A stretch of DNA of 64,000 nt, from NCBI GenBank assembly GCA_910584205.1, contig CAJUAA010000006.1, positions 62,001 to 126,000 of the forward strand, given 5' to 3'. This DNA is from an uncultured Lachnospiraceae bacterium. GTDB taxonomy: Bacteria > Bacillota > Clostridia > Lachnospirales > Lachnospiraceae. Below are positions 23,504-32,297 of this stretch, in pieces. A model generated the notes under the pieces. The model was given only the letters and a program-made list of their open reading frames with translations, did no database searches and had not been told where the DNA came from. A program made the translations under genes and the position numbers. How positions within the stretch are numbered: the first letter of the stretch is position 1; each line of letters begins with the position of its first letter.

Positions 23504-26500
23504 ATGTATCATTGCCATATTCGTTTCTGCCTGGCGGGCCATTCCTGCAGAGCATATGAGATTATGAAGGGGATGCCCCCTCTGGAACATTTTACACATG
23601 AATTTACAGAAAGCAGGGATTTTAAAGGAGCCTTTGCCTCCGGTGCGGACGTGATGGTTCTGCATGTGCGGGACAGAGAGGAGAGGAAGGAGCTGGAGGC
23701 TCTGGCCGCCGGCAGGACAGACCGGGCGGAGCTGATCCTGCTGTCGGAAGAAGATCTGTTTTTATCCCTGCAGGAGTTTCTGCCGGCCGTCAGCGACGTA
23801 TGGCGGCTGCCCATGTCGGAGGACGAGGTCCGTTTCCGATTTCTCAGATGGCAGCAGAACCATAAGAAGGGTACGGACCTGTGGGAGACCAGTCAGTTTC
23901 TGGAAGCGACTATTGACCACGTTCCGAACCTGATCTGGTATAAAGACAAGAACGGCATACATGAGAAGGTGAATCAGAGCTTCTGCCAGACAGTGAATAA
24001 GACAAAAGACCAGGTGCAGGGCCGGGGCCATGCATATATCTGGGATGTGGAAGAGGACGATCCTGCCTGCATAGAATCCGAGAGGGAGGTTATGACAAGG
24101 CAGGAGACGATCGTGTCCGAGGAGGTCATCCGGACCGGAGAGGGGATGAGGCAGCTTACCACCTATAAGTCTCCGCTGTATGATCTGGACGGAAACGTTA
24201 TGGGAACCGTGGGCGTGGCCATCGATGTGACCCGTGAGCGTGCGTATGAAGAAGAGATCGTGGAAAAAAACCGGACGCTGGAGAAGATTCTGACGACCAT
24301 CGACTGCGGGATCATGTACCATTCAGTGGATGGCTCCAATGTCATCCGGGTGAATCGGGCTGCGCTCCAGATCCTGGGATATGAGTCTCAGGAAGAGATG
24401 ATGACGGACGGGTTTGACATGGTGGCTGCTTCTGTCATAGATGAGGACAAGGAGAAGCTCCGCAGATGTATCCAGGAGCTGAAAAAGATCGGAGACAGCG
24501 CCAGCGTGGAATACCGCGTGAACCACAGGGACGGCGGGATCCGGCATGTGATGGGGAATATTAAGCTGCTGGAAGAAAATGGAGAACCGCTTTATCAGCG
24601 TTTCCTTCTGGACTGTACGGAACAGAAGCTGCAGGAGAAAGAAAAGGAGCGGAAGCAGAGAGAGATGATCCAGGCGCTGGGCATCGACTACTGCAGTGTA
24701 TATTATTTTGATTTAAATACAGGGAAAGGCATGCTTCTGCGGGCAGACGAGACCGGCAGCGGCATGCCTGGTTCCGATGCGGAAATGGAGGAGCTGCTCC
24801 TGGAGGACTGCATGGAAGCTTACATAGAGCAGACGGTCTGTGAAGAGGACAGAGATTTGCTGCGGCAGGCAGTTTCCAGAGAATGCCTGAAGGAGAAGCT
24901 GAAGGCGGAGAAAAAACATCATGTGAACTACCGGATCCGGAAGAACGGGAACGTGGAGTATTTTCAGGTAAAGGCAGTGCGGGCCGGGGAGCTTGAGCAG
25001 AATCACGGCGTGGTCCTGGGCTTCCGCAGCGTGGATGAGGAGATCCGCAATGAGATGGAGCAGAAGAGCATACTGGAGGACGCGCTGTCTCAGGCGAACA
25101 GAGCGAATAAGGCGAAGAGTACGTTCCTGTCCAACATGTCTCATGATATCCGTACGCCCATGAACGCTATTGTGGGCTTTACGTCGCTGGCCATCTCCCA
25201 TATCGATCATAAAGAGCAGGTGGAGACGTATCTGGGCAAGATCATGACGTCCGGGAACCACCTGCTGAGCCTGATCAACGATGTGCTGGACATGAGCCGG
25301 ATCGAAAGCGGGAAGATGCATCTGGAAGAGAAGCTGTGCTGCCTTCCGGAGATCCTGCAGGGACTGAGAAGCATCGTGCAGGCGGATGTCCATGCAAAAC
25401 AGCTGGAGCTGTATATGGACACGGTGGACGTGGTGGATGAAGAGATCTACTGTGATAAACTGAGGCTCAATCAGGTGCTTCTGAATCTACTCAGCAACGC
25501 GATCAAATATACAGGTGCGGGCGGCACGATCAATGTCCGGATCACGGAGAAATCCGGAGCGCCGGAGGGCTTTGCCAACTATGAATTCAGCATCCGGGAT
25601 ACGGGAATCGGCATGAGCCAGGAATTCGTGGAGCATATTTTCGAACCGTTTGAGCGGGAGAAAAATACGACTATCAGCGGGATCCAGGGAACGGGCCTTG
25701 GAATGGCCATCACAAAGAATATCGTGGACATGATGAACGGCAGCATCCGGGTGGAAAGCGAACAGGGAAAGGGAAGCGAATTCACGCTGGCCCTCACGCT
25801 CCGGCTCAATACGGAACGGAAGGAGATACAGGAGATACCGGAACTTAAAAATGTAAGGGCGCTGGTGGTGGATGATGATTTTAACACGTGCGACAGCGTA
25901 TCCTATATGCTGGGCCAGATCGGACTGCGCGGGGAGTGGACCCTCTCCGGGAAGGAGGCCGTACTGCGCACCCGCCAGGCGGCCATGCGGGAGGACCGCT
26001 ATTCTGTCTATATCATCGACTGGCTTCTGCCGGACATGAACGGTGTGGAAGTCACCCGGCGGATCCGCAGGGAGATGGGCGAGAAAGTGCCGGTTATCAT
26101 CCTGACGGCCTACGACTGGTCGGATATTGAAGAAGAGGCAAAAGAAGCCGGAGTCACCGCCTTCTGCAGCAAGCCGCTCTTCCTGTCAGAGCTGAGGCGC
26201 TGTCTGAATTCCATCATCGGAAAGGAAAAAGAAGAAGTGGAAGAGAAGCGCAGGAAACCGGTTACATTCCGTACCGGGCGCATCCTGCTGGCAGAGGATA
26301 ACGAGCTGAACCAGGAGATCGCCATGGAGCTTTTAAAGGATGCGGGCTTCCGGACGGAGGTCGCACGGAACGGACGGGAGGCGGTGGATATGCTCAAAGA
26401 AGCCGGCCCGGGCTATTACCAGGTGATCCTCATGGATATTCAGATGCCGGTGATGAACGGGTACGACGCGGCCAGGGAAATCCGCGGCCTGGAGGACCCG

Positions 26501-26653
26501 GCGCTGTCCTCCATACCGATTCTTGCCATGACCGCCAACGCCTTTGAGGAGGACAAACGGGAGAGCCTGCGGTGCGGTATGAACGGGCACATCTCCAAAC
26601 CGATCGACGTGGAAAATCTGTTCAGGACCCTTGAGACGGCTTTGAAGCTGTAA
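23504..26653 (+). CDS. Hybrid sensor histidine kinase with two receiver domains
   Basis: A 1049-aa, apparently cytosolic signalling protein with no membrane helices. An N-terminal region of about 115 residues looks receiver-like but lacks clear phosphorylation motifs. Then come two or three PAS domains (one starts near residue 128 with LEATIDHVPNLIWYKDKNG; another has CGIMYHSVDGSNVIRVN near 267). HisKA has the phospho-histidine in NMSHDIRTP (H547), and the HATPase has NLLSNAIKY, DTGIGM and GTGLGMAI boxes. Two receiver domains follow, with likely acceptor aspartates D839 (IIDWLLPDMNG) and D978 (ILMDIQMPVMNG). There is no DNA-binding output, so it must act through a phosphotransfer partner or by protein contact. 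A good promoter precedes it; it is monocistronic. Confidence 0.93.
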   Translation: MYHCHIRFCLAGHSCRAYEIMKGMPPLEHFTHEFTESRDFKGAFASGADVMVLHVRDREERKELEALAAGRTDRAELILLSEEDLFLSLQEFLPAVSDVWRLPMSEDEVRFRFLRWQQNHKKGTDLWETSQFLEATIDHVPNLIWYKDKNGIHEKVNQSFCQTVNKTKDQVQGRGHAYIWDVEEDDPACIESEREVMTRQETIVSEEVIRTGEGMRQLTTYKSPLYDLDGNVMGTVGVAIDVTRERAYEEEIVEKNRTLEKILTTIDCGIMYHSVDGSNVIRVNRAALQILGYESQEEMMTDGFDMVAASVIDEDKEKLRRCIQELKKIGDSASVEYRVNHRDGGIRHVMGNIKLLEENGEPLYQRFLLDCTEQKLQEKEKERKQREMIQALGIDYCSVYYFDLNTGKGMLLRADETGSGMPGSDAEMEELLLEDCMEAYIEQTVCEEDRDLLRQAVSRECLKEKLKAEKKHHVNYRIRKNGNVEYFQVKAVRAGELEQNHGVVLGFRSVDEEIRNEMEQKSILEDALSQANRANKAKSTFLSNMSHDIRTPMNAIVGFTSLAISHIDHKEQVETYLGKIMTSGNHLLSLINDVLDMSRIESGKMHLEEKLCCLPEILQGLRSIVQADVHAKQLELYMDTVDVVDEEIYCDKLRLNQVLLNLLSNAIKYTGAGGTINVRITEKSGAPEGFANYEFSIRDTGIGMSQEFVEHIFEPFEREKNTTISGIQGTGLGMAITKNIVDMMNGSIRVESEQGKGSEFTLALTLRLNTERKEIQEIPELKNVRALVVDDDFNTCDSVSYMLGQIGLRGEWTLSGKEAVLRTRQAAMREDRYSVYIIDWLLPDMNGVEVTRRIRREMGEKVPVIILTAYDWSDIEEEAKEAGVTAFCSKPLFLSELRRCLNSIIGKEKEEVEEKRRKPVTFRTGRILLAEDNELNQEIAMELLKDAGFRTEVARNGREAVDMLKEAGPGYYQVILMDIQMPVMNGYDAAREIRGLEDPALSSIPILAMTANAFEEDKRESLRCGMNGHISKPIDVENLFRTLETALKL

Positions 26654-26673
26654 ATTTTCACATAACCCAGCCC

Positions 26674-26702
26674 TTGCCAACTGCTCAAAAAGGTGATAGA
26701 CT
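26674..26702 (+). promoter_or_regulatory. Candidate promoter for the Nudix gene
   Basis: TTGCCA (26674-26679), a 17-base spacer and TAGACT (26697-26702). The -10 region is part of a small inverted repeat, ATAGACT/AGTCTAT, that could be an operator. Confidence 0.5.
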
Positions 26703-26745
26703 ATAACCAGTCTATGAGGCACACCAAACGACAGGAGGAATTGCA

Positions 26746-27192
26746 GTGATAGAAGCAACGAGCTGTGGCGGTGTGGTGATATTTCGCGGGAAGGTCCTGC
26801 TCCTGTACAAGAATTATAAGAACAAGTATGAGGGCTGGGTGCTGCCGAAGGGAACTGTGGAACCGGGTGAGGAACATCGTCAGACGGCGGTCCGGGAGGT
26901 CCGGGAGGAAACAGGTGTTGATGCGAGAATTGTAAAGTACGTCGGAAAGAGCCAGTATACGTTCTCAGTTCCGGAGGACGTGGTGGAAAAGGATGTTTAC
27001 TGGTATCTGATGACTGCAGACAGTTATTACAGCAAACCACAGCGTGAAGAATATTTTATGGATTCCGGGTATTACAAATTTCACGAGGCGTATCATTTAT
27101 TAAAATTTCCAAATGAGAAGCAGATTCTGGAAAGAGCATACAATGTATATATCGAGATGAAGAAGAGTAATCTTTGGGGAAATCATAAATGA
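26746..27192 (+). CDS. Nudix hydrolase
   Basis: A 148-aa hydrolase of nucleoside diphosphate-X compounds. The Nudix box is intact from about residue 38: GTVEPGEEHRQTAVREVREE followed by TG, matching GX5EX7REUXEEXGU. The GCGG/WVLPKG lead-in resembles the Ap4A/NUDT2-like branch, so a diadenosine-polyphosphate substrate is possible. GTG start with ACAGGAGGAATT upstream. A short terminator follows the stop codon. Confidence 0.88.
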   Translation: MIEATSCGGVVIFRGKVLLLYKNYKNKYEGWVLPKGTVEPGEEHRQTAVREVREETGVDARIVKYVGKSQYTFSVPEDVVEKDVYWYLMTADSYYSKPQREEYFMDSGYYKFHEAYHLLKFPNEKQILERAYNVYIEMKKSNLWGNHK

Positions 27193-27195
27193 GGA

Positions 27196-27225
27196 AGAGG
27201 TTGTTGGCAACGACAGCCTCTTTTT
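27196..27225 (+). terminator. Terminator after the Nudix gene
   Basis: AGAGG (27196-27200) pairs with CCTCT (27217-27221) with a TTGTTG/CGACAG inner stem and a T5 tail, only about 20 bases before the next start codon. Confidence 0.65.
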
Positions 27226-27246
27226 AAAAAAGAGGCAGGATAAGAG

Positions 27247-27576
27247 ATGAGATGGTATCGGGATCTGTATATGGGTCCGAATGCAGAACAGAAGATCCGG
27301 AAAATCCGACGGAAGGCGGCGGCGGGCCAGTGGATGGCAGGCGTGTATTACATTACGCCGGCTCTGGCAGAAGGAGGGCTTCTGGATATCTTTCATAACG
27401 GGATGCTCAGGCAGGCCCGCTTTGCGGATGTCTGGTGTACGGATGTGATCGGCGTGGCGGAAGGCAGGATGGAAGCGTTCCGCCTGGCGGAACGGGTCGT
27501 ATGGGAGGTCTATCAGCAGACGGGGGGATTTGATATCCGGTCTTATTTTAAATCAGAGGATTTCGTGGAGGATTAA
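27247..27576 (+). CDS. Conserved hypothetical protein
   Basis: A 109-aa soluble protein beginning MRWYRDLYMGPNAEQKIRKI, basic in the first third, with the stretch WMAGVYYITPALAEGGLLDI. No signal peptide, membrane segment or catalytic motif is visible. It directly precedes the DUF2953 sporulation-associated gene (ten bases). I recall similar short proteins in Lachnospiraceae genomes but cannot name a function. Confidence 0.65.
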   Translation: MRWYRDLYMGPNAEQKIRKIRRKAAAGQWMAGVYYITPALAEGGLLDIFHNGMLRQARFADVWCTDVIGVAEGRMEAFRLAERVVWEVYQQTGGFDIRSYFKSEDFVED

Positions 27577-27586
27577 AAGAATCCAT

Positions 27587-28648
27587 ATGCTGCATGTCAT
27601 ATTGTTAATTTTAAAAATATTGGGAATCATTCTTCTTGTAATCCTTGGTTTTTTTCTGCTGGCGCTGTATGCGGTATTTTTTGTGGCGGTGTCCTACCGG
27701 ATACGGATTCAGAGAGAAGAGGCGTTCCAGGTGTCCGCGTCCGCATCCTGGTGTTTCCGGATCCTTACGTTCCGGCTCCGGCAGGACCAGGAGACAGGCG
27801 GAGAGCCCAGGATTCTCATCCGCCTGTTCGGATTTCCGCTGTGGATGAATTACGATGAGCCGGGGAAAAAGAGGAAGAGAGCGGGACAGAGGCTGACAAA
27901 GCTCCTGAAAAAATGGTGGAGGCGCTGGAGGCCCCGGAAGAAAAGGAGGCCCGCTCCGCCGGAAGAGCCGCCGCGGGAGCCGGAACCGGAGGTCCCTGAC
28001 AGGGCCGAAAGCCCGGAAGTCCCGGACCGGCCGGAAGAAGAGCCGAAACGGAGCGAAGGTTCGGAAGACCGGGACGCGCCGGAGGAAGAGCCAAAACTGG
28101 CCGAAAGCCCGGAAGTCCCGGACCGGCCGGAAGAAGAGCCGGAACCGGACGAAAGCCCGGAAGAGCCGGAGCGGAAAAGAAACTCCTTTCTGGACAGGCT
28201 GCGCCGCTGGATGCAGAAGCTTTGGGACGCATTCCGGAGCGTGGGAAAGGCGGTCCGGGGCGTGCGGGACGCATGGAAACGGTTTCTGGAGCGGAAGGAC
28301 AGGCTTCTGGAATTCTGGAATCTGGAGGAGCACAGGAGCGCCAGGGGGGCTCTCTGGAAAGAGGCGCAGTACGCGTGGAAGAAGCTCAGGCCCAGGAAGA
28401 TCCGTGGGAAGATCGACTTCGGACTGGAGGATCCCGCCGCCACGGGCCTGTGCATGGGCGCGGCGGGGATGTTCTGCGCGTGGTATCCGAAGGGGCTTGC
28501 GATCGTACCGGATTTTGAACAGGAGATTTTAAAGGTGGATATCCGGGTCCGGGGGAAGGCGCGTTTTTATGTGATCGCCCGGGTCCTTTGGAGGATTTAT
28601 TTTCATAAAGAGATACGCCGGATGTATCAGCACTGGCAGGAATTATAG
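27587..28648 (+). CDS. DUF2953 domain protein (YtfI-like) with Pro/Glu-rich insert
   Basis: A 353-aa protein: an N-terminal transmembrane helix (about residues 4-32), a conserved segment (SASWCFRILTFRL then RILIRLFGFPLW), a basic stretch, then a Pro/Glu-rich insert of about 75 residues, and the C-terminal DUF2953 part with IDFGLEDPAATG. In Bacillus the DUF2953 protein YtfI lies next to ytfJ, exactly as here with GerW, which supports a role in sporulation. The start at 27587 has a distant GGAGG; confidence in the exact start is moderate. The insert contains two exact 42-bp copies. Confidence 0.82.
   Translation: MLHVILLILKILGIILLVILGFFLLALYAVFFVAVSYRIRIQREEAFQVSASASWCFRILTFRLRQDQETGGEPRILIRLFGFPLWMNYDEPGKKRKRAGQRLTKLLKKWWRRWRPRKKRRPAPPEEPPREPEPEVPDRAESPEVPDRPEEEPKRSEGSEDRDAPEEEPKLAESPEVPDRPEEEPEPDESPEEPERKRNSFLDRLRRWMQKLWDAFRSVGKAVRGVRDAWKRFLERKDRLLEFWNLEEHRSARGALWKEAQYAWKKLRPRKIRGKIDFGLEDPAATGLCMGAAGMFCAWYPKGLAIVPDFEQEILKVDIRVRGKARFYVIARVLWRIYFHKEIRRMYQHWQEL
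28004..28141 (+). repeat. Direct repeats in the Pro/Glu-rich insert of the DUF2953 gene
   Basis: The 42 bases at 28004-28045 are repeated exactly at 28100-28141, encoding AESPEVPDRPEEEP in both copies, 96 bases apart. The sequence between them is a diverged third version. Confidence 0.8.
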
Positions 28649-28659
28649 GAGGTTTTCAT

Positions 28660-29070
28660 ATGAGCGAGAAAAACAACAACAGCTTCGAGTCGACGGTGTC
28701 TTCCCTGTTTCAGGGCATGGATCATTTTATATCCAGTAAGACAGTGGTGGGGGACGCCATTACGGTGGGCGATACGATCATCCTGCCTCTGGTGGACGTG
28801 ACTTTCGGCGTGGGAGCGGGAGCCAGCTCTTCCAACAGCGGCTCTGCCAAAAACAACGGCGCAGGCGGCCTTGGGGGGAAGATTTCACCCAGCGCGGTGC
28901 TGGTCATCAAGGACGGGGATATCCGTCTGGTCAATGTAAAGAACCAGGATGCCGTAACCAAGATTCTGGATATGGTGCCGGACTTTGTTAATAAATTCAC
29001 ATCCGGAGGCTCCAAAAAAGGTTCGGATCCGGAGGTGGAACGGGCAGTGGACGAGATACTGAACCAGTAG
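28660..29070 (+). CDS. ytfJ: GerW family sporulation protein (YtfJ-like)
   Basis: A 136-aa protein of the GerW/YtfJ family: an SSKTVVGDAITVGDTIILPLVDVTFG core, a Gly/Ser/Asn-rich loop (GAGASSSNSGSAKNN) and a GGKISPSAVLVI segment. YtfJ is made in the forespore in Bacillus and affects germination. It follows the DUF2953 gene after 11 bases with an AGGAGGTTTTC ribosome-binding site, reproducing the ytfI-ytfJ pairing. Confidence 0.93.
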   Translation: MSEKNNNSFESTVSSLFQGMDHFISSKTVVGDAITVGDTIILPLVDVTFGVGAGASSSNSGSAKNNGAGGLGGKISPSAVLVIKDGDIRLVNVKNQDAVTKILDMVPDFVNKFTSGGSKKGSDPEVERAVDEILNQ

Positions 29071-29129
29071 CAGGGAGCCTGCAGGGAAACGTATATTGTT
29101 AAATTGGGAAATTTATGGAGGAAATACAA

Positions 29130-30329
29130 ATGGAAAAGAAAAAACTGGGCCTTGTGCCAAAACTCATTATCGCAATTATTCTGGGTATCCTGTTCGGGCA
29201 GTTCCTGCCGGAGAGCGTCTGCCGGGTGGTCGTCACGGCCTCCAGCCTGTTCAGTACCTTTTTGAAATTCGTCATTCCGCTGATGATCGTCGCCTATGTG
29301 ACCATGGGAATCGCGGACCTGAGCCAGGGAGCGGGAAAGCTGCTCCTGATCACCGTCTGCCTTGCCTACGGTTCCACGCTGATCGCGGGCACCTGTTCCT
29401 ATCTGGTGGCCAGCGGCCTGTTTCCGAGTTTCATGAGCGCCGAGGCCATGGAGCAGATCGCCGCGACGGCGGATAATTCCCTGAGCGCCTACTTCGGCAT
29501 CCAGCTCCAGCCGCTTCTGGACACCCTGTCGGCGGTGGCGCTTGCCTTTGTCCTCGGACTCTGCCTGTCCACCATGCGCGGCAAAGAGATCGGGAACAGC
29601 CTCTATAACGGCATGAAGGATTTCTCCGGAATCATCGATAAGGTCCTGCATACGGTGATTATCCCGCTGCTGCCACTTTACATCTGCGGGACATTTACCG
29701 ATATGACGAAGTCCGGCAAGACTTTTGCGATCTTAAGCATCCTCTGGAAGGTGTTCCTGGTGGTGATCCTCATGCATCTGATCTGCATCGTGATCCAGTT
29801 TACGATCGCCGGGACCATCAGCAAGAAGAATCCGGTGACGCTGATCAAAAATCAGATTCCGGGTTATACCACGGCGCTGGGAACCCAGTCTTCGGCCGCA
29901 ACGATCCCGGTAAATCTGCAGTGTGCGGAAAAGGACGGCGTGTCCGAGCAGATCCGTAACTTTGTGGTACCTCTGTGCGCCAATATACATATGGCGGGTT
30001 CCATGATTACGATCACGGCATGCGCTACGGCGGTCTGCCTGATGAACCAGCTGCCCATCAGCCTGATGACGGTGGTTCCCTTTATCATGACTCTGGGAAT
30101 TGCCATGGTGGCTTCTCCCGGTGCGCCGGGCGGCTCCATCATGACCGCTCTGCCGTTCCTGTATATGGTCTTCGGAGCGGAGGCGGGCAATCCGGACGGG
30201 CCGATCTGTGCGATCATGGTGGCCCTGTACATCACGCAGGATTCCTTCGGAACCGCATGCAACGTATCCGGAGACAACGCCATCGGTATCATTGTCAATA
30301 CGATCTATGAAAAATGGATCAAAAAATAA
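29130..30329 (+). CDS. Dicarboxylate/amino acid:cation symporter, probably serine/threonine (SstT-like)
   Basis: A DAACS-family secondary transporter of 399 aa with about eight helices plus re-entrant loops. The sodium/substrate-binding region shows TALGTQSSAATIPVNL (serine-rich hairpin) and later a GAPGGSIMTALPFL loop. The family moves glutamate, aspartate, C4-dicarboxylates, serine or threonine; the two serine dehydratase genes that follow make serine the likely substrate. The ATG at 29130 has GGAGGAAAT upstream; an in-frame ATG at 29115 is less well placed. Only 18 bases separate it from sdaAB. Confidence 0.85.
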   Translation: MEKKKLGLVPKLIIAIILGILFGQFLPESVCRVVVTASSLFSTFLKFVIPLMIVAYVTMGIADLSQGAGKLLLITVCLAYGSTLIAGTCSYLVASGLFPSFMSAEAMEQIAATADNSLSAYFGIQLQPLLDTLSAVALAFVLGLCLSTMRGKEIGNSLYNGMKDFSGIIDKVLHTVIIPLLPLYICGTFTDMTKSGKTFAILSILWKVFLVVILMHLICIVIQFTIAGTISKKNPVTLIKNQIPGYTTALGTQSSAATIPVNLQCAEKDGVSEQIRNFVVPLCANIHMAGSMITITACATAVCLMNQLPISLMTVVPFIMTLGIAMVASPGAPGGSIMTALPFLYMVFGAEAGNPDGPICAIMVALYITQDSFGTACNVSGDNAIGIIVNTIYEKWIKK

Positions 30330-30347
30330 GAGACAGGGGACAGTCAT

Positions 30348-31007
30348 ATGAATGTATTTGATATTATAGGCCCCGTGATGATCGGGCCTTCCAGCTCCCA
30401 TACGGCAGGCGCGGTGCGTCTGGGACGGGTGGCATGGAAGATTCTGGGAGAGCGGGCGGTGCAGGCCGAGATCCTGCTTTCGGGATCTTTTGCGCAGACC
30501 TACCGGGGACACGGTACGGACAAAGCGCTGATCGCGGGCATTATGGGCATGCACTCGGATGATGAGCGGATCCGCCGTTCCCTGACGCTGGCCGGTGAGG
30601 AAGGGCTTGCGTATGCGTTCACCACGGAGGACATTCCGGGCGCGCATCCCAATACGGCAAGGATTCATCTAAAAGGCGAAAACGGCGCGGAATGCGAGGT
30701 ACAGGGCGCCAGCATCGGAGGCGGAAATATTCTGGTCACGGAGATCAACGGCATGGAGGTGTCCTTTACCGGACAGTACAACACCTTGATGGTACTGCAT
30801 TATGACAAGCCGGGCACCATTGCCGCCGTTACGAATTTCATGGCTTATTCAGGAACAAACATCGGCAACTTCCGTCTGACCCGTCCCAGAAAGGGCGGAG
30901 AGGCGGTCATGACCATAGAAGTGGACGGCGATGTGGAAGAGAGCCTGATCCAGAGCCTGCGGATACTGCCGAACATCATCAACGTCGTGCTGATCCGTGC
31001 GATCTAG
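30348..31007 (+). CDS. sdaAB: L-serine dehydratase, iron-sulfur-dependent, beta subunit
   Basis: SdaAB (219 aa) pairs with SdaAA to deaminate L-serine to pyruvate and ammonia. The N-terminal part contains the family IIGPVMIGPSSSHTAGAVRLG and GSFAQTYRGHGTDKAL. A C-terminal ACT domain (from about residue 145, MVLHYDKPGTIAAVTNFM) probably binds serine allosterically. It is encoded between the likely serine importer and sdaAA with short gaps, forming a serine utilisation operon. Confidence 0.95.
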   Translation: MNVFDIIGPVMIGPSSSHTAGAVRLGRVAWKILGERAVQAEILLSGSFAQTYRGHGTDKALIAGIMGMHSDDERIRRSLTLAGEEGLAYAFTTEDIPGAHPNTARIHLKGENGAECEVQGASIGGGNILVTEINGMEVSFTGQYNTLMVLHYDKPGTIAAVTNFMAYSGTNIGNFRLTRPRKGGEAVMTIEVDGDVEESLIQSLRILPNIINVVLIRAI

Positions 31008-31034
31008 GAACCGAACAGGAAAGGAGCAGCTGGT

Positions 31035-31913
31035 ATGCTGGAATATGATTCGATCGCGGCAATCTGTGAAGCCGCGGAACAACAACAGATCCCCATATCC
31101 GCCCTGGTACTGTCCGATCAGGCGGAACAGATGGAGATTTCAAAGGAAACGCTGTATGAGCGGATGAGAGACAGCCTGCATGTGATGCAGGAGGCCGTGC
31201 GGGAGGGGAAGAACCCCGACCTTCGCTCCACGTCCGGGCTGACCGGCGGAGATGCGGCCAGGATCGAGGCTTACGCCGCGAAAGGCGGTATCACGGGAAC
31301 CTTTTTAAACCATGCCATGGCGCGTGCGGTGGCGGTATCGGAGTATAACGCGGCTATGGGCAGGATCGTGGCGTCGCCCACGGCCGGTTCCTGCGGAATC
31401 CTTCCGGGCACAGTGGTTTCCATGCTGGAGGAAGGCCGGTGCGAGGAGCATGACGCGGTCATGGCGCTTTTTACGGCGGGAGCCATCGGTATGGTGATCG
31501 CCCGGAAAGCCTCGATTGCGGGCGCGCAGGGCGGATGCCAGGCAGAGTGCGGCTCCGCTTCCGCCATGGCGGCGGCAGCGCTGGTGGAGCTGTCAGGAGG
31601 GACGCCGGCCCAGGCGGCGCACGCCTGCGCCATAGCCATCAAAAACCAGTTGGGGCTGGTGTGTGACCCGGTGGCGGGGCTGGTGGAGATCCCCTGCATC
31701 AAGCGGAATGTATCGGGCATTGCCATTGCGTTCACATCTGCGGAGATGGCGCTGGCAGGCGTGGAGAGCAAGATCCCGGTGGATGAGTGCGTGACGGCCA
31801 TGCGCCAGGTGGGAGATCTGCTCCCATGTTCTCTGAAGGAGACGTCGCAGGCGGGCCTCGCTGTGACCCCCACGGGCCTTCGCCTGAAGAAGCAGGTATT
31901 CGGGGAAACGTGA
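31035..31913 (+). CDS. sdaAA: L-serine dehydratase, iron-sulfur-dependent, alpha subunit
   Basis: The catalytic subunit (292 aa) carries an oxygen-sensitive 4Fe-4S cluster. Conserved regions are visible: RSTSGLTGGDAAR, the cysteine region PTAGSCGILPG, the GAQGGCQAECGSASAMAAAAL segment, and KNQLGLVCDPVAGLVEIPCI with the later cluster cysteines. The two-gene arrangement is typical of clostridial enzymes. It is the last gene of the operon; the rpmB promoter follows. Confidence 0.96.
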   Translation: MLEYDSIAAICEAAEQQQIPISALVLSDQAEQMEISKETLYERMRDSLHVMQEAVREGKNPDLRSTSGLTGGDAARIEAYAAKGGITGTFLNHAMARAVAVSEYNAAMGRIVASPTAGSCGILPGTVVSMLEEGRCEEHDAVMALFTAGAIGMVIARKASIAGAQGGCQAECGSASAMAAAALVELSGGTPAQAAHACAIAIKNQLGLVCDPVAGLVEIPCIKRNVSGIAIAFTSAEMALAGVESKIPVDECVTAMRQVGDLLPCSLKETSQAGLAVTPTGLRLKKQVFGET

Positions 31914-31958
31914 CGGGGAGATTCTGCCTTCATAAAATCAAAAAAAGTAAAATTTTGC

Positions 31959-31987
31959 TTGCAAATCCTGAAAGATTCTGGTAGAAT
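31959..31987 (+). promoter_or_regulatory. Promoter for rpmB
   Basis: TTGCAA (31959-31964), a 17-base spacer and TAGAAT (31982-31987), in an AT-rich gap of 127 bases before rpmB. Confidence 0.65.
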
Positions 31988-32040
31988 AACAGAAGTTGTG
32001 AGTCCACACGGGCTCAAATAAGCCTAAGGGAGGTGCAATG

Positions 32041-32226
32041 ATGGCGAAATGTGCAATTTGTGACAAGAGTGTTCACTTTGGAAACAATGTGAGTCATTCC
32101 CATAGAAAATCCAGCAAAATGTGGAGATCCAATGTGAAATCCGTGAAGGTAAAAGTGAACGGCGGAGCAAAGAAAATGTATGTATGCACTTCTTGCTTGA
32201 AATCCGGTAAAGTGGAAAGAGCTTAA
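32041..32226 (+). CDS. rpmB: 50S ribosomal protein L28
   Basis: L28 (61 aa) with the family N terminus AKCAICDKSV. The zinc-binding C+ form has two CxxC pairs (CAIC and CTSC), and the sequence ends CLKSGKVERA. Start: ATG at 32041 behind AAGGGAGGTG; an adjacent ATG at 32038 would add one methionine. As in many Firmicutes it lies just upstream of the asp23-fakA-recG cluster. Confidence 0.97.
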   Translation: MAKCAICDKSVHFGNNVSHSHRKSSKMWRSNVKSVKVKVNGGAKKMYVCTSCLKSGKVERA

Positions 32227-32253
32227 TCGGCTGTCGTTTAACAGGATCGCATG

Positions 32254-32280
32254 AAAGGGTTGTCGATTGACAACCCTTTT
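32254..32280. terminator. Terminator shared by rpmB and the convergent small gene
   Basis: AAAGGGTTGTC (32254-32264) is a perfect complement of GACAACCCTTT (32269-32279), followed by a T-rich end; the A-run on the left makes it usable from the other strand too. Confidence 0.88.
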
Positions 32281-32297
32281 CTTATGCGGTGTCTGCC

